Source: Deinococcus sp. JMULE3 | GTDB taxonomy: Bacteria > Deinococcota > Deinococci > Deinococcales > Deinococcaceae | DNA: 64,000 bases | Reading direction: 5' to 3' | Assembly (NCBI RefSeq): GCF_013337115.1 | Contig: NZ_SGWE01000004.1 | Span: 496,001-560,000, forward strand | Shown here: one piece after another, positions 50,350 to 63,450 of the stretch | How positions within the stretch are numbered: the first letter of the stretch is position 1 | How the letters are laid out: each line of letters begins with the position of its first letter | Program-made: the position numbers and the translations under genes | Notes under the pieces: model-generated | Database searches by the model: none | What the model saw: only the letters and a program-made list of their open reading frames with translations | What the model was told of the DNA's origin: nothing

Positions 50350-50413
50350 ACCCGGATGTGAAGGCGGGGCCGCTGTCCAGCACGCGGCCCCGCCCTCCTG
50401 TCGTTCAGGGATC

Positions 50414-50568
50414 ATACGGGTTCCGGGCGTGGAGTTGGCAACCCGGTGTCGTTCCGGGTTGTCAACGAAACAGACGGAACCCGTTTCTCTCCTGCTCGCG
50501 CTGCTGCGCAGCTCTGCGAGTCCGCTCGGGTTGAACGGCTTTGTCAGCCATTCAACCGGAGTCCGTAT
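50414..50568. repeat. Dispersed repeat, copy E (155 bp, rearranged)
   Basis: The left half (ACGGGTTCCGGGCGTGGAG ... GACGGAACCCGT) equals the 3' half of copies A/B in forward direction; the right half (GCTCGGGTTGAACGGC ... CCGGAGTCCGTAT) equals their 5' half reversed. So one half is inverted relative to the other copies. On the minus strand its end completes the TGA stop of the HD-GYP gene. Confidence 0.85.
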
Positions 50569-51923
50569 CACACCACGAGGTGCGCCTCGTCGTGCTCGGC
50601 CATCATGCGCAGGAAGGCATCCACATACTGCGGATCGAACTGCCGCCCGCCCTGCAGGCGGATCTCGCTGATCGCGCGGTCGCGGGTCCAGGCGGGTTTG
50701 TACGGCCGGGCGTTCGTCAGGGCGTCGAACACGTCCACGATGGTGAACAGCCGCGCGGTGTCGGGAATGTTCTGCCCGCGCAGGCCGCTGGGGTACCCGG
50801 TGCCGTCCCAGCGTTCATGGTGGTACCGCACGAGGTCCAGCGTCTCGGCGGGCAGGAAGTGCAGGTCCTGCAGCATGTCGTAGCCGATGGTGGTGTGCGT
50901 CTGGATGACGCGGCGTTCCTCGTGGTCCAGCGGGCCGCGTTTGTGCAGCACCGCGTCGGGAATGGCGAGTTTGCCCAGGTCGTGCAGGTACGCGCCCCAG
51001 CGCAGCGCCTTGACCTGATCCTCGTCCCAGCCCAGGCGCCGCGCGAGGCGCACGCTGAGGTTCACGACGCGGCTGGTGTGCCCGCCGGTGTCGTCGTCGC
51101 GGTGTTCCAGCGCGGCGCCCAGCGAGCGCAGGGTCAGGTCGTTCGCGTCGCGCAGGTCGCGGATGGCGTTCCACTGGCCCAGCTGCGCGCCGAGCAGGCG
51201 GGCGAAGGATGCCACGACGCTCTTTTCCTCGTCGTCGAAGGCTTCCGGGGTGCTGCGGGTGATGATCAGCACGCCCAGGTGGTTCGACGCGCGGCCGTAC
51301 ACCGGGGCGACGTGGTAGTGGCGACGCTGCGGTTTCTTCAGGAGGGCCAGGGCTTCCTCGGCCACCCAGTGGTCCGCCTGGACGCTGCGGCTGTCGTTGT
51401 CGCTGGGATGGATGGGGCGTTCCAGGAACGGTTCGAAGGCGCCCTTGGCGGCCAGGATGTGCGGAGTACCCTGCCGGTACGCGACGAAGGCGAGGTTCGG
51501 CGCGACCTGGAGTTTGTCCAGGATGCCGATGCCCGCCCTGATGATCGCGTCGGCGTCGCGGGCGTCCGCGAGGCGTTCGCTGCCGGCGTGCAGCGCGGCG
51601 ATGGTGTTTCGCTGCCACGCGAGCTGCCGGGCGGTCGCCTGCTCCTGCAGGATGCGGAAGCCCAGGCCGCCCAGGGTCAGCAGGGCCGCGAGCAGGTCCA
51701 GTGGGCCCAGGCGGGCGCCGGGCAGCACGAGTGAGATCAGGAAGGCCACGGTGTACGCGGCCAGGGGAAGCAGTCGGGTCAGATCGGAGGCGCTGACGGT
51801 GGCGGCCGCCATGGTGAGTGCGGCGCCCGCCATCAGGGCAGGGTGGTGCTGCCATGCGGCGTAGACCATCAGTGCAGCAGCGCCGATCAGCACCAGGGTG
51901 GACCAGATGGGCGAACGGGGCAC
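50568..51923 (-). CDS. HD-GYP phosphodiesterase with membrane and GAF-like regions
   Basis: 451 residues. Four or so membrane segments (about 8-100), a GAF-like sensor (ADAIIRAGIGILDKLQVAPNL to about 250), then an HD-GYP domain with HTSRVVNLSVRLA, HDLGK and HHERWDGTGYP. All metal ligands are present, so cyclic di-GMP hydrolysis is expected, opposing the GGDEF enzyme at 25.8 kb. GTG 51923 follows TATGCT by six bases (leaderless). The TGA stop is completed by repeat copy E, so the C-terminus may have been reset by that insertion. A palindromic operator overlaps the -35. Confidence 0.93.
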   Translation of the reverse strand: MPRSPIWSTLVLIGAAALMVYAAWQHHPALMAGAALTMAAATVSASDLTRLLPLAAYTVAFLISLVLPGARLGPLDLLAALLTLGGLGFRILQEQATARQLAWQRNTIAALHAGSERLADARDADAIIRAGIGILDKLQVAPNLAFVAYRQGTPHILAAKGAFEPFLERPIHPSDNDSRSVQADHWVAEEALALLKKPQRRHYHVAPVYGRASNHLGVLIITRSTPEAFDDEEKSVVASFARLLGAQLGQWNAIRDLRDANDLTLRSLGAALEHRDDDTGGHTSRVVNLSVRLARRLGWDEDQVKALRWGAYLHDLGKLAIPDAVLHKRGPLDHEERRVIQTHTTIGYDMLQDLHFLPAETLDLVRYHHERWDGTGYPSGLRGQNIPDTARLFTIVDVFDALTNARPYKPAWTRDRAISEIRLQGGRQFDPQYVDAFLRMMAEHDEAHLVV

Positions 51924-51929
51924 CCGGTC

Positions 51930-51967
51930 AGCATACCACCGTGATTAACGACTGTTAAAGATTTAAC
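51930..51967 (-). promoter_or_regulatory. HD-GYP promoter with palindromic operator
   Basis: Minus strand: TTAACA (51953-51958), 17 bp, TATGCT (51930-51935). The perfect palindrome GTTAAA-TC-TTTAAC (51954-51967) covers the -35, and another GTTAAT lies just downstream, in DNA that is locally AT-rich against a GC-rich background. Confidence 0.65.
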
Positions 51968-52044
51968 GACACGCCCCCGGAGTGGGGCACAGCGGTGTGC
52001 AGACCGGGGCCGCATCCCATCCAGACCGGCCTGAACGACATGCG

Positions 52045-52073
52045 GAGGCGCCGGAATGGAACCCCGGCGCCTC
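52045..52073. terminator. Hairpin after panD
   Basis: GAGGCGCCGG (52045-52054) and CCGGCGCCTC (52064-52073) form a perfect 10-bp stem with a 9-nt loop. No T-run. Confidence 0.6.
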
Positions 52074-52133
52074 TCTCTCGGTGGAGTATATGGAAGGTGG
52101 CCGTCGCGGCGCCGTCTGGGCGGCGCCCGGCGG

Positions 52134-52496
52134 TCAGGCGGGTTGCAGCTGGATCTGGCGGTTGCGGGCGTCCACGTGCACGACGTGCGGTTCCAGCGCG
52201 CGGGCTTCCTCGTCGCTGTAGTGGCCGTACGCGGCGATGATCACGAGATCGCCGGGGTTCACGAGGTGCGCGGCGGCGCCGTTGATGCCGATCACGCCGC
52301 TGCCGCGCGGGCCGCTCAGGGCGTAGGTGCTCAGGCGGTTGCCGTTGGTGATGTTGTAGATGTCCACCCGTTCGTTCACGAGGATGTCCGCCGCGTCGAG
52401 CAGGTCCTGGTCGATGGTGATGCTCCCGACGTAGTCGAGGTCGGCCTGGGTGACGGTGGCGCGGTGAATCTTGGCCCTGAACATGATGCGTTCCAC
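52134..52496 (-). CDS. panD: Aspartate 1-decarboxylase precursor
   Basis: 120 residues. Self-cleavage at Gly24-Ser25 (DYVGSITID) yields the pyruvoyl cofactor; Y22 and the downstream [21 protein letters not shown] are typical. It makes beta-alanine for pantothenate and CoA. GTG 52496 is confirmed by TACAAT eight bases upstream, so the mRNA is leaderless. Separate from other pantothenate genes in this window. Confidence 0.97.
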   Translation of the reverse strand: MERIMFRAKIHRATVTQADLDYVGSITIDQDLLDAADILVNERVDIYNITNGNRLSTYALSGPRGSGVIGINGAAAHLVNPGDLVIIAAYGHYSDEEARALEPHVVHVDARNRQIQLQPA

Positions 52497-52555
52497 GACC
52501 CGCCATTGTACGCGGTGCCGGGCCGCGCACCGGGCCGCCGGTCACGGTCCGGGGC

Positions 52556-54118
<1,563 letters not shown>

Positions 54119-54221
54119 GGGCGGCCTCCGGGGGGTGGGGGGAACGTCATCCGGGCATGCTAGCGCGCGGGCCGCCCCCGGCCATGCTGCCGGGGCGGCC
54201 CGCGCAGGGCAGGTCAGTGGC

Positions 54222-56813
<2,592 letters not shown>

Positions 56814-57129
56814 GCTTCTCCTAGTGTCGCACACCCTTGGACATCGTTCCCTGGCTGCTGGCGCGGGCTGGGAACTGCGGGCGTACGCAGCTTCGCTCAC
56901 ATTTGCGGGGTCAAGCCTGAGAAGGGTGAAGATTGCGTGCGGTGGGCTTGTGGGCCGCGGCGTCCGTCCTGGGCGGCGGGCCTGGGCAGGCAGGAGTGGG
57001 CATGAGAACTTCCTGACGGGACACCGGCGGGGCGTGAAGCTTCCGCTTGAGCGGTGGGGGGGCGCCGGGTGAGAATGCGCGCGTGAAACCATCATGTAAG
57101 CGGGTGCGCGGCCGCGCCGGGGTGCACCC
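56814..57129. other. Intergenic region between bamA and yggS
   Basis: 316 bp without a credible gene. It contains the bamA leader (minus) and, on the plus strand, TTGAGC (57047-57052), 18 bp, GAGAAT (57071-57076), a reasonable promoter for the yggS operon leaving a leader of about 45 nt. The stretch 56950-57000 is G-rich with GGCGGGCCTGGGCAGGCAGG, possibly a structured element. No repeat copy is present. Confidence 0.5.
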
Positions 57130-57780
57130 ATGAGCCTCCCGGAGGTCCTGGCGGGCATCCGCGCGGCCGAGGCGGCGGCGGGCCGCCCCGAGGGCAGCGC
57201 GCGGCTGGTCGCCGTGACGAAGGGTCAGGACCTGGACGCCATCGACCGCTGCGTGCTCTCATACGGGGCGTTCCCGCTGGGCGAGGGCCGCGCGCAGGAG
57301 CTGAGGGACAAGTCCACGCTGCGCCCGGACCTGGAATGGCATTTCATCGGGTCGCTGCAGCGCAACAAGGTGAAGTACCTGCGGCACGTCTCGCTGGTGC
57401 ATTCCATCGAGGCGGCGTGGCAGGCCGAGGCGATCGCGCAGGCGGCGCAGGGCTGGGGCCGCGCGCCGGAGCTGCTGCTGCAGCTGCACAACGGCGAGGC
57501 GCAGAAGCACGGCCTGGAGGGGCACGAGCTGCCGGGTGCGCTGCGCGAGGTGCAGGCGACCGGGCTGACCGTGCGGGGACTGATGGTGATGGCCCCCGAC
57601 CTGGACGACCTGCCGCCCACCGAGCGCGACGCGCGGCTGAAGCACCTGTTTACGGACACGGCCCGGCGCGCGCATGATCTGGGTCTGTCAGAGTTGAGCA
57701 TGGGCATGAGCGGGGATTACCCGCACGCCGTCGCGGCTGGAGCCACCCTGGTCAGGGTGGGAAGGAGTCTGTTCACGTGA
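57130..57780 (+). CDS. yggS: PLP homeostasis protein YggS/PLPBP
   Basis: 216 residues, single TIM-barrel PLP protein. The PLP lysine is Lys31 in [20 protein letters not shown] and [23 protein letters not shown] are the family blocks. It buffers cellular PLP. First gene of a four-gene run in which each start overlaps the previous stop (GTGA), leading to divIVA, P450 and phosphotransferase genes. YggS next to divIVA is common in Gram-positive dcw regions. Confidence 0.95.
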   Translation: MSLPEVLAGIRAAEAAAGRPEGSARLVAVTKGQDLDAIDRCVLSYGAFPLGEGRAQELRDKSTLRPDLEWHFIGSLQRNKVKYLRHVSLVHSIEAAWQAEAIAQAAQGWGRAPELLLQLHNGEAQKHGLEGHELPGALREVQATGLTVRGLMVMAPDLDDLPPTERDARLKHLFTDTARRAHDLGLSELSMGMSGDYPHAVAAGATLVRVGRSLFT

Positions 57781-58697
57781 AATTCACCCCTCTTGATGTG
57801 CGTCACCAGGAATTCCCCACCCGGATGGGCGGGTACGAACGCAGTGGCGTGCGCGCCTTCCTGAACGATCTGGCCGATGATCTCGAAGCGCAGCTGCAGC
57901 AGCACCAGCTGACCCTTGAGCGCGTCTCGATGCTGGAAAAGGAACTGGAGGCCCAGCGGCAGAACGAGGACGAGATCCGCCGGGCCGTGATCGCTGCCGA
58001 GCGCATCTCGCACGAGTTGCGGGAGAACGCGGCGCGCGAGGCGGACCTGATGGTCGCGCAGGCCACGACTGAACGCGACGGGCTGATGCGTGAGGTCGAG
58101 TCGCGCCGCGCGGAACTGGAGTCCGGGCATCAGGCGCGCCTCGCGGCGCTGGAAGCGGCGTTCCGGGGACGGTTCGCGGATCTGGAACGCGACCACCACA
58201 CGCTGACGCTGGAGCGCGAACGGGCGCAGGCGGCGCGGCTGGCGGAACTGGAACGGGCGTTCAGCGAGCGGCACGCGGACCTGAACGCCCGTCTGACGGC
58301 GGCGCGGCAGGAGTACTCGCAGTTCCTGAGCGGGTACCGGGCGCTCGTGGCGTCGTTCTCGGAACTCGCCGCGCGGCACGCCCCACCCGAGGACGTGGCC
58401 CTGACGGCGCCGCGTCTGGATCAGCTGCGCGCCGCCCCGGCCGAGCTGCCCCCGGCGGCCCCGGACGCGGCGGCCCCGAACGCGGCGGCCCCGAACGCGG
58501 CGGCCCAGGAGTCGACCCCGGCGGCCCAGGCGGCGCCGACGGAACCGACTCTTCAGGCGGCGCCAGTCGCGGGGATGCCAGTCGCGGGGGCGGCCCCGCT
58601 GTCCGGGCACGCGCTGGTCAACCCGGTGGCGACCCCCGCAGCGAAGGCCGAGCCGGAGGACCGACCCGTGCGGCTGGAGGCGCAGCAGTTCCTGTGA
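57777..58697 (+). CDS. DivIVA-domain protein
   Basis: 306 residues. The N-terminal DivIVA module [37 protein letters not shown] (positions 1-37) gives the membrane-curvature binding and dimer part. A long coiled coil follows to about residue 200, then a low-complexity Ala/Pro tail with AAPN-type short repeats (nucleotide unit GCGGCCCCGAAC) and a conserved-looking end [12 protein letters not shown]. It likely marks division sites or poles. GTG 57777 overlaps the yggS stop. Confidence 0.93.
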   Translation: MKFTPLDVRHQEFPTRMGGYERSGVRAFLNDLADDLEAQLQQHQLTLERVSMLEKELEAQRQNEDEIRRAVIAAERISHELRENAAREADLMVAQATTERDGLMREVESRRAELESGHQARLAALEAAFRGRFADLERDHHTLTLERERAQAARLAELERAFSERHADLNARLTAARQEYSQFLSGYRALVASFSELAARHAPPEDVALTAPRLDQLRAAPAELPPAAPDAAAPNAAAPNAAAQESTPAAQAAPTEPTLQAAPVAGMPVAGAAPLSGHALVNPVATPAAKAEPEDRPVRLEAQQFL

Positions 58698-59953
58698 GCG
58701 CCCTGACCTCTGCCCTGCCGACGTTCGCGCTGCCGGTGGCGGACCCGGCGTTCGTGCGGGACCCCTACCCGCTGCTCGCGCGGCTGCGGGCCGAGACGCC
58801 GGTGTTCTTCGATCCGGGCATGAACCGGGTGGTGCTGACCCGGCACGCGAACATCAGTGCCGTGCTGCGCGACCGGCGCTTCGGGCGCAGCGCCCTGCAC
58901 CGCTTCTCGCGCGACGAGCTGGGCTGGCCGCTGCCGGACCCCCGGCAGGCGAACTTCGACGCGTTCAACAGCAATCACCTGCTGGACAGCGAGCCGCCTA
59001 AGCACACGCGCCTGCGGTCGCTGGTGGGGCTGGCGTTCACGCCCCGCCGCGTGGAGGCCCTCTCGGAGCGGATCGAGGTGATTCTGGACGCGCAGCTGCG
59101 TGACCTGGGGCGCCAGGGGCCGTTCGATCTGGTCGAGGGCTACGCCGAGCCGCTGCCCGTGACGGTCATCGCGGAGCTGCTGGGCGTGCCGCACGAGCAC
59201 CGCGCGCAGCTGCGGCCCTGGTCGGCGTCGATCGTGAAGCTGTACGAACCCGCCCCCACGCCCGCCGATCAGGACGAGGCCGAGCAGGCCGTGCTGGACT
59301 TCAGCGCGCTGCTGCGGGAACTGGTCGCGCAGCGCCGCGCGCAGCCGCAGGACGACCTGATCACGGCGCTCGTGCAGGCCGAGGAAGGCGGGGACCGCCT
59401 GACCGAGCAGGAACTGATCGACACCTGCATCCTCCTGCTGAACGCCGGGCACGAGGCCAGCGTGAACGGCCTGACGGCGGGCGTGCTGGCCCTGCAACGC
59501 GACCGCCGTCACTGGGAGGGCCTCGTGGCGCAGGCGCATGAGCCGGACAGCCTGGGTGTGTTCCGCCGGGCGGTCGAGGAACTGCTGCGTTTCGACACGC
59601 CCCTGCCGATGTTCGAACGGATCGTGCTGGAACCCCTGACGCTGCACGGCGCGGACCTGAAACCCGGCGACCGCGTGAGCCTGCTGTACGCCAGCGGAAA
59701 CCGCGACCCGCAGCGTTTCGACGCGCCGGACGAGCTGCGCCTGGACCGCGATCCGAACCCGCACCTGACGTTCGGGCTGGGCATCCACTACTGCCTGGGC
59801 GCGCCGCTGGCCCGGCTTGAACTCGCCCTGAGCCTGCGGGCGCTGTGCCGCGCCCTGCCGGACCTGCGCCTCGTGGACCCGCAGGAGCCGGGGCAGTACA
59901 CCGGGGGCTTCGTGATCCGGGGACTGGCGCGGCTGGACGTGCAGGCCGGGTGA
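58694..59953 (+). CDS. Cytochrome P450
   Basis: 419 residues, soluble bacterial class. The haem ligand Cys is in [17 protein letters not shown], ExxR in AVEELLRF, and the I-helix AGHEASVNG replaces the usual AGxxT with Glu-Ala-Ser, as seen in several bacterial P450s. No redox partner gene is adjacent. GTG 58694 overlaps the divIVA stop and the gene's stop overlaps the next start, so it is translated with the yggS-divIVA operon, an unusual place for a monooxygenase. Substrate unknown. Confidence 0.94.
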   Translation: MSALTSALPTFALPVADPAFVRDPYPLLARLRAETPVFFDPGMNRVVLTRHANISAVLRDRRFGRSALHRFSRDELGWPLPDPRQANFDAFNSNHLLDSEPPKHTRLRSLVGLAFTPRRVEALSERIEVILDAQLRDLGRQGPFDLVEGYAEPLPVTVIAELLGVPHEHRAQLRPWSASIVKLYEPAPTPADQDEAEQAVLDFSALLRELVAQRRAQPQDDLITALVQAEEGGDRLTEQELIDTCILLLNAGHEASVNGLTAGVLALQRDRRHWEGLVAQAHEPDSLGVFRRAVEELLRFDTPLPMFERIVLEPLTLHGADLKPGDRVSLLYASGNRDPQRFDAPDELRLDRDPNPHLTFGLGIHYCLGAPLARLELALSLRALCRALPDLRLVDPQEPGQYTGGFVIRGLARLDVQAG

Positions 59954-60909
59954 CCCCCACCGGCCCGCTCGCGGCGGAGGTCGCGGCGGTCTGGCCGGTC
60001 GGGCCGTTAGCAGCGCTGACCCCGCTGGGCGGCGGGAGCATCAACGCCGCCTGGCGCGTGCAGGCGGCGTCGGGGGCGTTCCACCTGCGGGTGTACCGTG
60101 ATCCTCACCGCGAGCGGGCCGAGGTCGAACACCGCGCCGTGCGGCTGGCCCGCGCCTGCGGGTTGCCCACTCCTGAGGTGCTGATCACGCGCGGGGGCGG
60201 CACGCTGGCCCGACTGGGGAACCGCTGGGCGGCGCTGTTCGAGGTGGCGCCCGGCACGCCCGTGCCGCGTCCCGCGTTGACCCCGGAGCACGCGGCGGGC
60301 CTTGGGGCGCTGCTGGCGGACCTGCACGCACGCCTGCCGGACGCGGTGCCGTTCGAGGTGCCCCCCCTCTCCCCTCCGGCAGGCGTGACGGCGACCCTGG
60401 AGCGCCTGCAGGTCATCGAGACGGCGATCCTGGCCCTCCCCCACCCGGACGCGGCGGACGGCTGGGCGCTGGACCGCACCCGGCAGCGCCTCACTCACCT
60501 GCGGACCTCGCCGCTGCCCGACGATCTGCCCGCGTTGCCTCTACGGTTCGTGCACGGCGACTTCCACGACGGGAACGTCTTCTTCCTGGGGGGCGTGCCT
60601 GCCTCGGTGATCGACTGGGAGCAGCCGCGCCTCGCCCCCCGCGCGTGGGAGGTCGTGCGGGCGCTGCACCTCAGCCTGCGCCTCGACCCGGTCCTGGGCG
60701 GAACGTTCCTGCGCGCCTACCGGGGGCACCTCCCCCTGTCCGCTGAGGAACTGCGGCTGGGTGTGGCGCTGTACGCCGCCCTGCAGGAGCGGAACGTGTG
60801 GGTCTACGAGAGCGTGTACCTGCGCGGCAACCCAGGCCCCCGCGCGTTCATCCGTCCGCCCCCGTACGTGCCGTTCCCCCAGGCATGGGCGGCGTCGGAA
60901 CTGCGGTGA
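59950..60909 (+). CDS. Aminoglycoside phosphotransferase (APH)-family kinase
   Basis: 319 residues. N-lobe GGGSINAAWRVQ with ATP-binding Gly-rich loop, catalytic loop HGDFHDGN and metal-binding VIDWEQ are intact. Such kinases act on small molecules such as homoserine, choline or aminoglycosides; which one here is unknown. GTG 59950 overlaps the P450 stop (GTGA). Last gene of the yggS operon; its 3' end overlaps the convergent TPR gene by 62 bp. Confidence 0.9.
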   Translation: MTPTGPLAAEVAAVWPVGPLAALTPLGGGSINAAWRVQAASGAFHLRVYRDPHRERAEVEHRAVRLARACGLPTPEVLITRGGGTLARLGNRWAALFEVAPGTPVPRPALTPEHAAGLGALLADLHARLPDAVPFEVPPLSPPAGVTATLERLQVIETAILALPHPDAADGWALDRTRQRLTHLRTSPLPDDLPALPLRFVHGDFHDGNVFFLGGVPASVIDWEQPRLAPRAWEVVRALHLSLRLDPVLGGTFLRAYRGHLPLSAEELRLGVALYAALQERNVWVYESVYLRGNPGPRAFIRPPPYVPFPQAWAASELR

Positions 60910-61609
60910 ACGCCCACCAGCGGGGGTGCAGGTCACCCGCCTGAGCCTCGGCGTGGGCATCGTCGGGGCGGGCCAGGGCCAGCAGGGCCAGCACCCGCGC
61001 GGGGCTGCGCGGCGCGCTGCGGTCGAGCGCCTTCGCGGCGGTCGACTGGGCCTTGCGGGGGTTCAGGCGCGCCTGGGTGTGGGCCAGCACCGCCAGCAGG
61101 TGCGGGTCGGCGCTCTGCCCGGTGATCTCGGCGACCTTCAGGCCCTCGGCGAGAGTCCGCAGGGCCGCGTACGGGTCCGCCTGCTGACCTTCTGCGAGGA
61201 GGCTCACGGCGGCGATCAGGGCGGCACTGTCGCCCGCGCGGCGGGCCTGGGTGCGCGCGTGGTCGGCCAGCGCGGGCGCGTCGGCGGCACGGTCAAGCGC
61301 GGCGGCCCGGGCACGCAGGAGTGCCACGCGGGCGCCGTCCGCCTCGGCTGCCAGTTCGGCGCGTGCGGCGGTCGGGTCACCCAGGCGCAGGTGCGCGGCG
61401 GCGCGACGCAGCGGGTCACGACTCCAGGCGAGCGCTGCGCGGGGCGCGCCCCAGTGAAGGGCCAGCGCGGCGGCCTCCTCGGTCTGCGCGGCGGTCAGGC
61501 CCGCCGGGAGGGACAGGTCCGCCGCGCGGAAGGTGGGGGTCGGCAGGCTCAGGGCGGCGCGCAGGTCTTCGAGCAGGTGGTCACGCGGCGGGTCGGTCAC
61601 GCCCGCCAT
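60848..61609 (-). CDS. Ala-rich helical repeat protein (TPR-like)
   Basis: 253 residues, over 30 percent Ala, no signal peptide. Repeated helical pairs (HWGAPRAALAWSRDPLRRAA, HLRLGDPTAARAELAAEADG, LLAVLAHTQARLNPRKAQST) suggest TPR or similar solenoid; no catalytic motif. It follows the small HTH gene by 17 bp on the same strand and is probably cotranscribed. The start is taken as ATG 61609, the closest to the HTH stop. A scaffold partner of the HTH protein is possible but not shown. Confidence 0.75.
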   Translation of the reverse strand: MAGVTDPPRDHLLEDLRAALSLPTPTFRAADLSLPAGLTAAQTEEAAALALHWGAPRAALAWSRDPLRRAAAHLRLGDPTAARAELAAEADGARVALLRARAAALDRAADAPALADHARTQARRAGDSAALIAAVSLLAEGQQADPYAALRTLAEGLKVAEITGQSADPHLLAVLAHTQARLNPRKAQSTAAKALDRSAPRSPARVLALLALARPDDAHAEAQAGDLHPRWWAFTAVPTPPMPGGTARTGADG

Positions 61610-61626
61610 TGTGCCAGCCGCCCCGG

Positions 61627-61830
61627 CTACGCGCTCAGGGCGAGGTCCAGACCCAGGAAGCGCCACAGGGAGCGCCTGGGGACGCGCAGTCCGCTGGGGT
61701 GCTCGACGGCGCTCAGTCGGCCGTCGCGGATCCAGCGGCGCACGGTGCGTTCGTGGGTGCCGGTGAAGTCGGCCACCTCGCTGACTTTCAGGAGTTTGGG
61801 CATGTTCTGGTACTGGTCGTTCAGGGTCAT
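61627..61830 (-). CDS. Small excisionase/MerR-like helix-turn-helix protein
   Basis: 67 residues. LLKVSEVADFTGTHERTVRRWIRDGRLSAVEHPSGLRVPRRSL is the HTH_17 fold (helix-turn-helix then a small wing) with no extra domain. GGAGG at good spacing fixes ATG 61830, shorter than the open frame. The gene is preceded by a leader of about 190 nt and a promoter with a palindrome. Such proteins act as excisionases or as small transcription factors; no integrase is nearby, so regulator is more likely. Confidence 0.88.
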   Translation of the reverse strand: MTLNDQYQNMPKLLKVSEVADFTGTHERTVRRWIRDGRLSAVEHPSGLRVPRRSLWRFLGLDLALSA

Positions 61831-62150
61831 GTGACCTCCTTCAACGCAGCGGGGCCGCCCGCAGGCAGCCCCGTTCAGATTCGATGTCGATACCGGCAAG
61901 CACGCGCGGCATGGGTTTCAGGGACGCACCGCCCGGCCCGCCGCTCCAGCGCGGCGTACAGGGGATGAGGTGCAGTCGGTTCAACTTGCGTAGAACGTAG
62001 CACACCGCCTGTCAGCGGGGCGTCACAGATCTTGCGGGCTTCTTGAGGTCCCCTCAAGGTTGCGTTGATGGTCGTGCGGCGCCCCGCCAGCGGGCGGAAC
62101 TGGACAATCCAGGCCCGCGTGCCGCGCGGCGTGCTCTACAGTCAGCGGCG
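61831..62150 (-). promoter_or_regulatory. Promoter, operator and long leader of the HTH-TPR operon
   Basis: 320 bp without a convincing gene. Minus strand: TTGAGG (62052-62057), 17 bp, CAAGAT (62029-62034). The perfect palindrome CTTGAGG-NNN-CCTCAAG (62042-62058) covers the -35. A leader of about 190 nt follows with a GC hairpin (GGGGC near 61873, GCCCC near 61855) just before the GGAGG. On the plus strand the DUF554 -10 box TACAGT is at 62137-62142. A 60-codon minus frame (61875-62057) lacks support. Confidence 0.6.
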
Positions 62151-62924
62151 ATGAGCGTCCTGTCGCAGCTGTCCGGCACCCTGGTCAACGTCGTCACCGT
62201 CCTGCTGGGCACTGCCGTGGGGCTCGCGGTGGGCGGACGGCTGCCCGAGAGAACGCAGCGCACGCTGCTGCAGACCCTGAGTCTGGTGACGCTGTTCATC
62301 GGGCTGGACATGGCGGGCAGCCTGAACCGCGTGCAGGGCGGCGCGGTGCCGGGCGTGATCCTCGCGCTGGTCAGTCTGGCGCTGGGCGCCGTGATCGGCG
62401 AGGCGCTGGGCATCGAGGAGAGCCTGGAACGCCTGGGCGAGACCCTGAAACGCCGCTTCCGGGGTGGGGGCCGCTTCACGGAGGGGTTCGTGGCGGCCAG
62501 CCTGCTGTTCTGCATCGGGCCGATGACCGTGATCGGCGGCCTGCAGAACGGCCTGACCGGGGACAGCGCCACGTACGTCCTGAAGGCCACGCTGGACGGC
62601 ATCGCGGCGCTGGCCCTGGCGGGCGCGTACGGGATCGGGGTGGGGTTCAGCGCGCTGACGGTGCTGGCCGTGCAGGGCGGCATCAGCCTGCTGGCAGGCA
62701 CCTTCGCGGCCGGGCTGCTGGGCGGCGCGGACCCGCAGATCCTGAAGACGAACCCGTACGTGCTGCTGATCACCGGGGCGGGCGGCCTGACCATCATCGG
62801 GATCAGCTGGAACCTCATGCTGGCCGGGCTGGGCTTCGAGGACCGCCGCGTGCGGGTCGGGAGCCTGCTGCCCGCGCTGCTCATCGCCCCGCTGGCGCTT
62901 TTGATCGCCACCCGCCTGGGCTGA
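62151..62924 (+). CDS. DUF554 membrane protein
   Basis: 257 residues with about seven membrane segments. The family pattern GTLVNVVTVLLGTAVGLAVGGRLP at the start, GEALGIEESLERLGE after the third helix and FVAASLLFCIGPMTVIGGLQNGLTGD are typical of YqgA/YdfK proteins, whose function is unclear (a transport role is suspected). ATG 62151 follows TACAGT by eight bases (leaderless). The final TGA shares its A with the start of repeat copy F. Confidence 0.92.
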   Translation: MSVLSQLSGTLVNVVTVLLGTAVGLAVGGRLPERTQRTLLQTLSLVTLFIGLDMAGSLNRVQGGAVPGVILALVSLALGAVIGEALGIEESLERLGETLKRRFRGGGRFTEGFVAASLLFCIGPMTVIGGLQNGLTGDSATYVLKATLDGIAALALAGAYGIGVGFSALTVLAVQGGISLLAGTFAAGLLGGADPQILKTNPYVLLITGAGGLTIIGISWNLMLAGLGFEDRRVRVGSLLPALLIAPLALLIATRLG

Positions 62925-63056
62925 GACGGTTTCCGATTGAATGGGCTGCAAAGCCCGCTGGGTCCGAGCGGCTGTGAATCGGAGAAAAACCGGTTCCGGG
63001 CCTATATCTGTCAGATCGGTGGTGTTCTGAGCGGTCAGCGAAACAGCTGATTCGTC
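62924..63056 (+). repeat. Dispersed repeat, copy F (degenerate)
   Basis: Begins AGACGGTTTCCGATTGAATGG and keeps GGGCTGC..AGCCC, CCGGTTCCGGG and GCGAAACAG in the same order as copies A and B, but has many substitutions and a poor right end (GATTCGTCTG). The oldest-looking copy. Confidence 0.75.
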
Positions 63057-63063
63057 TGTGCGG

Positions 63064-63450
63064 TCAGCGCCCAGCGGCGCGGCGCACCTGGGCCTGCCAC
63101 CACGCGCGCACCCACGCGCGGAACAGCTTGTAGTCGGCGCCCAGCAGGCGGCGCACCTTGCGGTCCTTCTCGGCGTTCATGGCGGCCAGTTTCACGTTCA
63201 GGGCCTGCGCGCCCGCCCGGTCGAGTGTCCGGGCGGCCTGCGCGTAGGCGCGTTCGCTGCCCGCGAGGCGTTCCAGTTCCCGCACCTGCGCGACCGTCAG
63301 GTCCAGCGCGCCGATCAGCCGGTCACGGTCGGCCCGGCCGGACGGCAGCACGAACAGCCGCGTCAGGACGGGCGAGCCGGGCCAGGGGTCCGAAGCGGCC
63401 TGCGCGTGCACGGGCAGCAGCGCCAGAAGAAGCAGGAGGGGGCCGCGCAT
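63064..63450 (-). CDS. Small secreted helical protein
   Basis: 128 residues. Signal peptide 1-19 (LLLLLALLPVHAQA). The mature part is predicted all-helical with LTVAQVRELERLAGSERAYAQAARTL and a basic C-terminus (RAWVRAWWQAQVRRAAGR). The size and helix-rich periplasmic nature recall Spy/CpxP-like chaperones, but there is no LTxxQ pair and I do not assign a family. TAGCCT ends six bases before the ATG (leaderless). Confidence 0.7.
   Translation of the reverse strand: MRGPLLLLLALLPVHAQAASDPWPGSPVLTRLFVLPSGRADRDRLIGALDLTVAQVRELERLAGSERAYAQAARTLDRAGAQALNVKLAAMNAEKDRKVRRLLGADYKLFRAWVRAWWQAQVRRAAGR

Noticed and set aside
61875..62057. 60-codon minus frame upstream of the HTH gene
   Set aside because: Its start overlaps the predicted -35 and palindrome, there is no ribosome-binding site, and no domain is visible.
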